Of a DNA stretch of 44,442 nt, positions 8,009-13,977 are shown piece after piece (positions within the stretch are counted from its first letter, which is position 1; each line of letters begins with the position of its first letter). Under the pieces are notes generated by a model that saw only the letters and a program-made list of their open reading frames with translations, was not told the origin of the DNA and searched no databases. Position numbers and translations under genes: made by a program. Source of the stretch: Eubacteriales bacterium (lineage in GTDB: Bacteria; Bacillota; Clostridia; Lachnospirales; Lachnospiraceae); contig JAUNFZ010000001.1 in assembly GCA_030524785.1 (NCBI GenBank), positions 1 to 44,442 of the forward strand. The letters are read 5' to 3'.

Positions 8009-8279
8009 ATTGTTTATGGTAAGTGGTTATACGGTATATTTTTGGTCAAATGAAAACGGGGAACCAATTCATGTCCATGTATCGAAGGGAAAACCAACAC
8101 AAAATGGAACGAAAATCTGGCTTACAAGGTCAGGTGGCTGTGTTTTGGCAAATAACGGAAGCAGAATTCCAAAGAAAGAACTAAATGAATTGATGGAATT
8201 TATATCGGCGCAGTTCTTTTTGATATGTGCAAGATGGAAACAAGCATTTGTGATTGATGAAATTGAGTTCTATTGCTAA
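8001..8279 (+). CDS. DUF4160 domain protein
   Basis: A 92-residue protein with the DUF4160 pattern: MVSGYTVYFWSNENGEPIHVHV, then the SKGKPTQNGTKIWL and ANNGSRIPKKELNELMEFI stretches. The best start is TTG 8001, preceded by GGAGG at 7989-7993 and overlapping the end of the upstream gene. The longer frame from ATG 7935 would overlap that gene by 74 bases and adds residues atypical of the family. The function of DUF4160 is unknown; small size and pairing suggest a toxin-antitoxin-type or stress module (inference). The 48 bases after it lead into repeat R2. Confidence 0.72.
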   Translation: MPKLFMVSGYTVYFWSNENGEPIHVHVSKGKPTQNGTKIWLTRSGGCVLANNGSRIPKKELNELMEFISAQFFLICARWKQAFVIDEIEFYC

Positions 8280-8327
8280 ATATGATTCCGCAAATGAGGA
8301 TTGGTTCAAAAAAGGTGGCAGGAACAA

Positions 8328-8431
8328 GAGTTTTTCTGACTAGCTTTTAATGTCGATAAAATTCTCATTTTATTGATAAATGTGTGTCTGGAAAGGCTCA
8401 AGAATTGGGGGTAAGAAATTTTGGCTAAATG
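8328..8431 (+). repeat. Intergenic repeat R2, copy 1
   Basis: It starts GAGTTTTTCTGACTAG, contains GTCGATAAAAT and ATTTTATTGAT as arms of an AT-rich hairpin around a variable loop, and continues GGAAAGGCTCAAGAATTGGGG. Two other copies lie at 9382-9470 and 10490-10578. The loop bases between the arms differ between copies while the arms are kept, which fits a selected structure. Together with R1 copy 2 it occupies the 398-base gap to the next gene. Confidence 0.8.
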
Positions 8432-8451
8432 TGATTTGCCGGGACAAAAAG

Positions 8452-8607
8452 TTGTTAAAGGGCAACCCCAAATAGCCTAAAAATTTTGCCCCAAATAAGA
8501 ATCAAAGACCTTGTATCAGATAAAAGTCTGGTAGGAGGTCTTTTTTTACCCGTCGCCAAGCCGGGAAACGCACATTGGAAACTCAATACCATGAGTTTTT
8601 CTGGATT
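8452..8607 (+). repeat. Intergenic repeat R1, copy 2
   Basis: The same sequence as copy 1, including the flank TTGTTAAAGGGCAACCCC/AATAGCCTAAAAA, the TTTGCCCCAAATAAG core and the end GAGTTTTTCTGGATT. Small differences include AATCAAAG for AACCAAAG. After it comes a stretch shared with copy 3 that carries a -10 element: TATACT at 8625-8630 here. Confidence 0.83.
8504..8547 (+). terminator. Terminator inside R1 copy 2
   Basis: AAAGACC pairs with GGTCTTT, with the inner TATCAGA/TCTGGTA stem and a T7 tail. It would stop read-through from the DUF4160 module into the MNT/HEPN module. Confidence 0.8.
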
Positions 8608-8677
8608 ATTTTTAAAACAGATGCTATACTAATGATAATAGAAGTTTTGCCAGAAGTCAAAAATAGGTGGTGAGGAT

Positions 8678-9010
8678 ATGCCAGTAAATGAAATTGAAGA
8701 ACTAAAAGAACAATTTGTGAATCAGCTAATGCCATTGAAAATTTATTTATTTGGTTCTTTTGCAAATGGTACCTACACGGAAGAAAGCGATTTTGATTTT
8801 TATATTATTGTCGATGATAAAATACAGGACTTAAAGGATTTAACAACGCGGGCATATCGTTCAATAAGAAAGATAAAGAATCGCCCGGTAGATATCATTG
8901 TTGGGACAGAAAGTCGCTTTGAAACCAGGAAGAATATTCCATCAGTGGAAAATGAGGTAATAAAAAAGGGAGTGCTGTTGTATGAATCAGGAAGTGAAAA
9001 AGTGGATTGA
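8678..9010 (+). CDS. MNT-type nucleotidyltransferase (putative antitoxin of HEPN/MNT module)
   Basis: A 110-residue minimal nucleotidyltransferase. The signature GSFANGTYTEESDFDF (residues 26-41) contains the GS motif and the two metal-binding Asp residues of the DNA-polymerase-beta-like fold. A third acid lies in RPVDIIVG. In characterised HEPN/MNT modules the MNT enzyme neutralises the HEPN toxin by AMPylation. ATG 8678 follows AGGTGGTGAGG. It overlaps the HEPN gene by 29 bases. A -10 TATACT sits at 8625-8630 next to repeat R1. Confidence 0.85.
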   Translation: MPVNEIEELKEQFVNQLMPLKIYLFGSFANGTYTEESDFDFYIIVDDKIQDLKDLTTRAYRSIRKIKNRPVDIIVGTESRFETRKNIPSVENEVIKKGVLLYESGSEKVD

Positions 9011-9383
9011 TATGGCGGAAATGGACTATGGAGTTGCGAAGCACCTTTTTGAAACATATTATCCCAAGCCTTATGAGATTATTTGTTATCACTGTCAACA
9101 ATCTGCTGAAAAGATAATAAAAGGTATTATCATAGCAAGTGGTTCTCAGGGAGGATTGCCGAAATCCCATGACTTATCGTTTCTTATGAATCAGATAAAA
9201 AACAGGGTATCTATTCAGGAAAAGTTTTATGATTATGCAGATGAATTAACGCCGTATGGGGTTGTTGTACGGTATCCGAGTGAATTGTTTTTAGAAGAAC
9301 GCCATGTGAAAGAAGCATTGGAAATGGCAGATGAATTGCTGAAATGGGGCAAGCATATGATTGATTCAATGTTGGAGCAATAG
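8982..9383 (+). CDS. HEPN domain protein (putative toxin of HEPN/MNT module)
   Basis: A 133-residue all-helical HEPN protein. It has the YHCQQSAEKIIKGII helix, KSHDLSFL, and the VVRYPSE motif before the last helix. The usual R-x4-6-H ribonuclease motif is not visible, so it may belong to the PF05168 type whose active site is altered. Its start is inside the MNT gene, with AAAAAGGGAGTG upstream. The stop codon TAG at 9381-9383 is formed at the first bases of repeat R2 copy 2, so the gene abuts the repeat exactly. Confidence 0.82.
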   Translation: MNQEVKKWIDMAEMDYGVAKHLFETYYPKPYEIICYHCQQSAEKIIKGIIIASGSQGGLPKSHDLSFLMNQIKNRVSIQEKFYDYADELTPYGVVVRYPSELFLEERHVKEALEMADELLKWGKHMIDSMLEQ

Positions 9384-9470
9384 TTTTTCTGACTTGGCTT
9401 TAACGTCGATAAAATTGGGATTTTATTGATAAATGGGGGAGTGGAAAGGCTTAAGAATTGGGGATTTGGG
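9382..9470 (+). repeat. Intergenic repeat R2, copy 2
   Basis: It starts AGTTTTTCTGACTTGGCTTT, has GTCGATAAAAT/ATTTTATTGAT arms around TGGG, then GTGGAAAGGCTTAAGAATTGGGG. It shares its first base pair with the HEPN stop codon. Together with R1 copy 3 it fills the 299-base gap before the Fic gene. Confidence 0.82.
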
Positions 9471-9482
9471 CTGGGCAGGAAT

Positions 9483-9623
9483 TTTAGGCTAAATGAGTTT
9501 GCCCCAAATAAGAACCAAAGACCTTGTATCAGATGAAAGTCTGGTATGAGGTCTTTTTTATCCGCTGCCGAGCCGGTAAATGTGCATTGAAATGTAATGT
9601 AATGTCAAGAGTTTTTCTGGATT
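9483..9623 (+). repeat. Intergenic repeat R1, copy 3
   Basis: It begins TTTAGGCTAAATGAG, then the TTTGCCCCAAATAAG core, terminator and CCGAGCC. The stretch before the end is altered: AATGTAATGTAATGTC replaces the ACTCAATACCAT seen in copies 1 and 2. It then ends GAGTTTTTCTGGATT. The following bases repeat the promoter region of copy 2, with TATAAT at 9641-9646. Confidence 0.82.
9517..9559 (+). terminator. Terminator inside R1 copy 3
   Basis: AAAGACCT (9517-9524) pairs with AGGTCTTT (9549-9556) with the inner TATCAGA/TCTGGTA stem and a T6 tract. It isolates the MNT/HEPN module from the Fic gene. Confidence 0.8.
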
Positions 9624-9682
9624 GTTTTTAAAACAGATGCTATAATGGTGAATAAGCTGATTCAGAAAACGGGGGAATCCAA

Positions 9683-10345
9683 ATGAAATTTCAAAATAAA
9701 TTTTGCCTAACGCCGGAGCAGAGTCTTTTTCTTGCAAAAAAGAAATGGGATGAGAATGTATACTGCGGAATGAGAATGGAAAACAGAGCCGTTACGTTTC
9801 CACAGACGCAAACGATACTAAATGGCGTAAATGTACCCAATGTACAGCTTGACGATATTCAGGCGATTTTGAATATGCGTGACGCGTGGAAGTTTTTGAT
9901 GAATACAGTAAATGAAGAAGTTACATTTGAATATTGGTGTAAGCTAAATGAATATATTGCGAGAAATGAAGCCCTTGAATGGGGGAAACTCCGTACAGGA
10001 ACAGTCGGCATTTCGGGAACGGATTATGAACCGCCAGTTCCAGAAAGGACAAAAACAGTAAAGGAACTAAAAGAAATATTAAATGCTGACGCTACAGCTA
10101 CGGCAAAGGCTTTAAATGCATTTGCATGGGGGACGAGAGGACAGTTTTTTTGGGACGGCAATAAGCGGACAAGCCTGATGCTGGCAAATAAGATTCTAAT
10201 TATGGCAGGAGCTGGGATATTGACGATTACGGATAAGTATATAGAGAAATTTAATACTGTTTTGCTGGAGTATTATAATACGGGTAACAGCGATGAGCTG
10301 AAAGTATTCTTGTATGAAAACGCAATACATGGACTTATTATGTAA
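9683..10345 (+). CDS. Fic/DOC family protein with altered catalytic motif
   Basis: A 220-residue Fic-fold protein. Fic enzymes usually transfer AMP or another phosphate-containing group to target proteins, and some act as toxins. The central motif reads QFFWDGNKRTS (about residues 154-164), where the family has HPFxxGN(G/K)R. The base-acting His is replaced by Gln154, while the anion-binding D-G-N-K-R part is intact. The segment GKLRTGTVGISGTDYEPPVP before it resembles the usual flap region. ATG 9683 follows GGGGGAATCC. It may have lost or changed activity, or use a different chemistry. Confidence 0.78.
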   Translation: MKFQNKFCLTPEQSLFLAKKKWDENVYCGMRMENRAVTFPQTQTILNGVNVPNVQLDDIQAILNMRDAWKFLMNTVNEEVTFEYWCKLNEYIARNEALEWGKLRTGTVGISGTDYEPPVPERTKTVKELKEILNADATATAKALNAFAWGTRGQFFWDGNKRTSLMLANKILIMAGAGILTITDKYIEKFNTVLLEYYNTGNSDELKVFLYENAIHGLIM

Positions 10346-10384
10346 AAGTTCATGCATTGCTGTACCTCCAGAAAAAAGAAAACC

Positions 10385-10404
10385 TGTCATGCTTCCGCAT
10401 GACA
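10385..10404 (+). terminator. Hairpin after the fic gene
   Basis: TGTCATGC (10385-10392) and GCATGACA (10397-10404) form a perfect 8-bp stem with a TTCC loop. Only AATT follows, so termination strength is doubtful, but position suits the end of the Fic transcript. The rest of the 338-base gap holds unmatched sequence to 10489, R2 copy 3, and the promoter of the next gene. Confidence 0.5.
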
Positions 10405-10489
10405 ATTAGCAGTTACAAATGCACTGGTCGGTGTGTCACCACTAGCCAGTACGGTAACTATCATAGCGCTAACCGGCAGCAGGAGTAAT

Positions 10490-10578
10490 AGTTTTTCTGG
10501 CTTGGCTTTAATGTCGATAAAATTGACATTTTATTGATTAATGGGAGAGCGGAAAGGCTCAAGAACTGGGGATTTGGT
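10490..10578 (+). repeat. Intergenic repeat R2, copy 3
   Basis: It starts AGTTTTTCTGGCTTGGCTTT, has GTCGATAAAAT/ATTTTATTGAT arms around TGAC, then GGAAAGGCTCAAGAACTGGGG. No full R1 follows. The similarity fades after a TTTGCGG/CCGCAAA hairpin (10607-10627) and the bases AATAAG, which resemble the start of R1. This is the right-hand end of the repeat array. Confidence 0.8.
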
Positions 10579-10631
10579 CTGGACAAAAATTTTGAACTGA
10601 ATAATTTTTGCGGATATAAACCGCAAATAAG

Positions 10632-10660
10632 TTGATTTTTGATAATAAATGCGATATAAT
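10632..10660 (+). promoter_or_regulatory. Promoter of the AAA/DUF4143 gene
   Basis: TTGATT (10632-10637), a 17-bp spacer and TATAAT (10655-10660), 23 bases before the start codon. Confidence 0.72.
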
Positions 10661-10683
10661 ATCTGAAAAAGGAGGTGATCACA

Positions 10684-11895
10684 ATGATTTACAGACCTTT
10701 GTATGTAGATAAGATTATGGCTTATGTGGATACGCCGTTTGTAAAAATTCTTACAGGCGTGCGCCGCTGCGGAAAGTCAACGATCCTGAAAATGATTATG
10801 GAACGGCTGAAAACGCAGAGAAATATCCCGGAGGATCGCATTGTTAGCTATCGTTATGACTCTATGGAATATGAGGATATGACGGCAAAACAAATGTATG
10901 TGCAGCTGAAGAAACATCTTTCACAGAACGGAAAAACTTATCTATTTCTTGACGAGGTACAGGAAATCATGGGGTGGGAGAAGGTTGTTAATTCGCTGGC
11001 TTCGGATTTTGATGTTGATTTGTATGTGACGGGTTCTAACTCCCATATGATGTCCTCTGAAATTTCGACTTACCTGACGGGAAGATATGTATCTTTTCGG
11101 ATTTACACGCTGTCCTTTGGCGAGTACCTGATGTTCAAAAATCAGTATACTGATGTTGGGGAACCGAAAGCGGAGCTTGCAAACTATGTGCGTTTGGGTG
11201 GATTTCCTGTAGCCCACTTGCAGGCTTATTCTCAGGACGAGATCTATACGATCGTGCGGGATATTTACAACTCTACGATTTTTTCGGATATTGTCAGACG
11301 CAATCAGGTGAGGAAGATTGACCAGCTGGAGCGTGTTGTGAAATATACATTCAGCAATGTCGGCAATACCTTTTCAGCAAAATCCATCGCTGATTACTTG
11401 AAGGCAGAACACCGTGCTCTCGATAATGAAACAGTTTACAGTTATCTGGAAAAGTTGGAGAAGGCATATCTGCTTCACCGCTGCTCTCGTTATGATTTGC
11501 GTGGGAAAGAAATTTTAAAAACGCAGGAGAAGTTCTATCTTGCGGATACCGCCCTGCGATACAGTATTCTTGGCTATAATGCAGACAGTGTAGCGTCCAG
11601 CTTTGAGAATATCGTGTACTTGGAGTTTTGCCGCAGAGGCTACGCTGTCAATGTAGGAAAGGCCGGTGGCGGAGAGATTGACTTTGTGGCTGTCAGGCAA
11701 AACGAAAAGCTCTATGTGCAGGTTACGCAGGAGCTTCATTCCCCGAAAACAGAGAAGCGGGAATATGATCGTTTGCTGGAGATACACGATAATTATCCCA
11801 AGTATGTTCTCTCGGCAGATGAGTTCTCGGGAGGAAACTATGAGGGCATCAAAACGATGCATATAGCGGATTTTTTGCTAAGTTCTGAATACTAA
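10684..11895 (+). CDS. AAA-family ATPase with DUF4143 domain
   Basis: A 403-residue protein. The AAA_14 domain has Walker A GVRRCGKS (25-32), Walker B YLFLDEVQE (about 86-94) and a sensor-like TGSNSHMMSSE. The C-terminal DUF4143 domain contains ENIVYLEFCRRGY and GGGEIDFVAVRQNEKLYVQV, which resembles a PDDEXK-type core. These proteins are widespread in bacterial accessory DNA and their role is unknown. ATG 10684 follows AAGGAGGTGATCACA, a near-perfect ribosome site; an in-frame GTG at 10675 overlaps that site. It ends 2 bases before the 216-bp repeat. Confidence 0.85.
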   Translation: MIYRPLYVDKIMAYVDTPFVKILTGVRRCGKSTILKMIMERLKTQRNIPEDRIVSYRYDSMEYEDMTAKQMYVQLKKHLSQNGKTYLFLDEVQEIMGWEKVVNSLASDFDVDLYVTGSNSHMMSSEISTYLTGRYVSFRIYTLSFGEYLMFKNQYTDVGEPKAELANYVRLGGFPVAHLQAYSQDEIYTIVRDIYNSTIFSDIVRRNQVRKIDQLERVVKYTFSNVGNTFSAKSIADYLKAEHRALDNETVYSYLEKLEKAYLLHRCSRYDLRGKEILKTQEKFYLADTALRYSILGYNADSVASSFENIVYLEFCRRGYAVNVGKAGGGEIDFVAVRQNEKLYVQVTQELHSPKTEKREYDRLLEIHDNYPKYVLSADEFSGGNYEGIKTMHIADFLLSSEY

Positions 11896-11897
11896 AT

Positions 11898-12113
11898 CAA
11901 CCAGAGGCTGTATAGATGAACGGTCAAGAAAAGTTACTTTCTTTCCGTAGGTGGAAAGCATCTGCCGGTCCTCATCTGTCAGGGAAGAAGGATCCTTTTT
12001 CAACATTACCCTGTGAAGCATAGCCATCATGGCCTTATGGATGAAGGTTAGTTTAGAATAGTCAATGGCTCCGCGAAAGAAAAAGAGATGGAAACTTTGC
12101 TGCATTTTCGGGG
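11898..12113 (-). pseudogene. Displaced 3' end of a flavodoxin gene (left copy of a 216-bp direct repeat)
   Basis: These 216 bases match 13292-13507 with one difference (G at 11947, A at 13341). They encode, on the minus strand, the last about 72 shared residues of the flavodoxin gene (MQQSFHLFFFRGAIDYSK... to DRSSIQPLV). Beyond the repeat the left copy reads into different residues and a stop within the ATPase gene. The 5' part of the flavodoxin gene is absent here, so this copy is a fragment. Near-identity implies a recent duplication or rearrangement. Confidence 0.9.
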
Positions 12114-12899
12114 ATTAAAGGTTTTAACAGGCGTGGTTTGTATAGAATGAAGAAATTTTATGAAACTTACAATGGCGATGAATTTGTGTCAGCACTGCTG
12201 ACACAAGTTAGTTGGACAAATCACCTCGCCATTATGACAAAATCAAAAACGCCAGAAGAAAGGCATTTCTATTTGACGCTTTGTGTGAAAGAGTCTTATT
12301 CTTCAAGAGAATTGGAACGGCAGATAAATAGCGGGTATTATGAACGGTATATGCTGTCATCGGAAAAATTATTGCCAGAGCCAATTAAGGGGTTAAAGGA
12401 AAATCCTTTTTTGGATTCCTACATCATAGAATTTCTGGACTTGCCCCAGAATTATAAGGAAGCTGATTTTAGAAAAAGTCTGATACAAAATATGAGGGCG
12501 TTCATCTTAGAGGTTGGAAAGGACTTCACATTTATTGATGAGGAATATAAAGTTCAAGTTGGCGGGGAGGACTATCGGATTGATTTGCTGTTTTTCCATA
12601 GAGGTTTGCAATGTCTGGTTGCTTTTGAATTAAAGATAGGGAAATTCAAGCCCGAATATATTTCCAAAATGGATTTTTATCTGGAAGCGTTAGACCGTCA
12701 AAAAAGGAAAGAAAATGAAAATCCAAGCGTAGGAATGATACTTTGTGCATCCAAAGATGATGAAGTTGTGGAGTATGCAATGAGCAGAACGATGTCGCCA
12801 ATGATGGTTGCGGAATATCAGCTGCAATTACCTGATAAGAACATTTTGCAGAAAAAATTGCAGGAATTGGTCAGCATTACAGATATACCAGAGGAATAA
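12114..12899 (+). pseudogene. 5'-truncated DUF1016/YhcG-type PDDEXK nuclease
   Basis: The frame is open from the edge of the 216-bp repeat. Its first residues (IKGFNRRGLYRMKKFYETY) correspond to an internal part of the DUF1016 N-terminal domain, so roughly the first 80-100 residues are missing. The rest is intact: the helical region KSYSSRELERQI-like, then the nuclease domain with FIDEEYKVQVGGEDYRIDLLFFHRGLQCLVAFELKIGKFKPEY (D...E-x-K core) and a C-terminal LQLPDKN. A TTG at 12138 or ATG at 12147 could still start a 250-residue product, but no good ribosome site precedes them. Full-length relatives are putative nucleases linked to phage or mobile DNA. Confidence 0.8.
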
Positions 12900-13017
12900 T
12901 GGCAGGATGCCAGTTAAGCACATTTTAGAATTTACAAAAGATAAGACACAGAAGAATGTATAGTGAGTCTATTGTAAATTTTGAAATGTGTTTTTGCGTA
13001 AAAAGGAGTTATAGGTT

Positions 13018-13113
13018 ATGAAGGAGTATTCTATTTATGAAATTGATTTTTCAAAAGGTATTTTAAAAACTTTAGAAGGGCAAACATTTATGGAAACGCC
13101 GTTCCACAACTGA
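13018..13113 (+). CDS. Short frame (31 aa), probably a broken gene start
   Basis: ATG 13018 follows AAAAGGAGTTATAGGTT, a good ribosome site, and opens MKEYSIYEIDFSKGILKTL before stopping at 13111-13113. The reading is gene-like but too short for any known family. A coding-like frame in another phase follows immediately (13083-13277), so a frameshifted gene is the likeliest explanation. It may still be expressed as a peptide. Confidence 0.3.
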   Translation: MKEYSIYEIDFSKGILKTLEGQTFMETPFHN

Positions 13114-13277
13114 ATCATCAGATGTTTTGCTGCACTCCCGTGTCTGCCCATATCCAGCAGAGAGCAAGGGAATACTATGCAGATCCGGAGCAGACCAAGA
13201 GAACAGAAAAATGGTAAGGCGTGCTGGGTTTTGCTGTGTACTGCAGTATGTTCCTGTATGCAGGAGCAGAATTATAG
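13083..13277 (+). pseudogene. Decayed coding remnant with internal stop
   Basis: The frame reads NIYGNAVPQLNHQMFCC..., then HIQQRAREYYADPEQTKRTEKW. A TAA at 13215-13217 interrupts it before a hydrophobic piece GVLGFAVYCSMFLYAGAEL and a final TAG. The composition looks like real protein (charged helix, then a membrane-type segment) but no family was recognised. With the short frame at 13018 it probably represents one gene broken by a frameshift and a stop. Most of the 392-base stretch 12900-13291 is this debris. Confidence 0.4.
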
Positions 13278-13817
13278 TGAGCGCACATATCCAACCAGAG
13301 GCTGTATAGATGAACGGTCAAGAAAAGTTACTTTCTTTCCATAGGTGGAAAGCATCTGCCGGTCCTCATCTGTCAGGGAAGAAGGATCCTTTTTCAACAT
13401 TACCCTGTGAAGCATAGCCATCATGGCCTTATGGATGAAGGTTAGTTTAGAATAGTCAATGGCTCCGCGAAAGAAAAAGAGATGGAAACTTTGCTGCATT
13501 TTCGGGGTCAGGACTTTGGAGAGGCACGCTTTGATATGCGCCTGATTTTTCTCATCTTTGGGATCGGCAAGACCGCAGGTAAACAATATAACATTTTTCT
13601 CCTGAATAAGAGAGAAATTTTTGGTCAGGAGGGAAATACCGCTGACGCCGCCTGCGTACAGCCCGCCGCCATAAATGATGGTATCATAATTTTGGAAATC
13701 TGAAGCATGGAACGCTTTCCTTTCTTTAATTTCACACGAGAGGGCAGAAGAAATCCATTCTGCATATTGTTTGGTTGAACCGTATTTTGATTCATAGATC
13801 ACGATTGTTTTTGTCAT
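13272..13817 (-). CDS. Flavodoxin-domain protein
   Basis: A 181-residue protein of the flavodoxin_5/HemG-like group. The N-terminal FMN phosphate loop reads IVIYESKYGSTKQYAEWI, followed by YDTIIYGGGLYAGGVSG and NVILFTCGLADP. It likely transfers electrons or has FMN-dependent oxidoreductase activity; the partner is unknown. ATG 13817 (MTKTIV) is preferred over 13844 because the flavodoxin fold starts there and AAAGGAAACAGGAA precedes it. The last residues GYVRSL lie outside the 216-bp repeat. It is divergent from the adjacent TetR gene, which probably controls it. Confidence 0.85.
   Translation of the reverse strand: MTKTIVIYESKYGSTKQYAEWISSALSCEIKERKAFHASDFQNYDTIIYGGGLYAGGVSGISLLTKNFSLIQEKNVILFTCGLADPKDEKNQAHIKACLSKVLTPKMQQSFHLFFFRGAIDYSKLTFIHKAMMAMLHRVMLKKDPSSLTDEDRQMLSTYGKKVTFLDRSSIQPLVGYVRSL
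13292..13507. repeat. Right copy of the 216-bp direct repeat (inside the intact flavodoxin gene)
   Basis: It is 215/216 identical to 11898-12113 in the same orientation, with a period of 1394 bases. In this copy the repeat is continuous with the 5' part of the flavodoxin gene. The two copies bracket the truncated DUF1016 gene and the decayed frames, so recombination between them would delete that block. Confidence 0.93.
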
Positions 13818-13848
13818 TTCCTGTTTCCTTTCTGAGAATTTCAATAAA

Positions 13849-13946
13849 TGTCACACTTGTGCCAGTTCTTTCTTTATAGTATACTGAAAAGAAGCAAAAA
13901 GCAAGAGGATAAGAAGAAGTGCCGCAAAAATTAGAGAACTGTGACA
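13849..13946. promoter_or_regulatory. Putative operators between flavodoxin and tetR genes
   Basis: A 16-bp palindrome TGTCACACTTGTGCCA (13849-13864) has arms TGnCACA and TGTGnCA. A matching half-site TGTGACA recurs at 13940-13946 within AGAACTGTGACATT, and AGTTCT/AGAACT also mirror each other. The sites lie on both sides of a minus-strand TATACT-like -10 (around 13878-13885). The layout fits autoregulated divergent control by the TetR protein. Confidence 0.5.
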
Positions 13947-13977
13947 TTTTGGAGAAACAGATATTGGAGGGACAGAT

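Noticed and set aside
7518-9623. Insertion sequence or MITE explanation for R1
   Set aside because: No transposase, no terminal inverted repeats at the copy ends, and no flanking target duplication outside the GTTTTTCTG core. A MITE-like origin cannot be fully excluded.
7518-10578. Integron cassette array with attC sites
   Set aside because: No integrase gene is visible, the shared core GTTTTTCTG does not fit the GTTRRRY core, and R1/R2 lack the paired inverted core sites of attC. The cassette-like pattern is reported without that label.
7518-10578. CRISPR array
   Set aside because: Only three long copies of each repeat occur, separated by whole genes rather than uniform short spacers, with no cas genes.
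12114-12147. Diverged continuation of the flavodoxin gene at the left repeat edge
   Set aside because: About half the bases can be aligned to the right copy, but the plus frame encodes a clear DUF1016 segment (KGFNRRGLYRM), so the likeness is chance.
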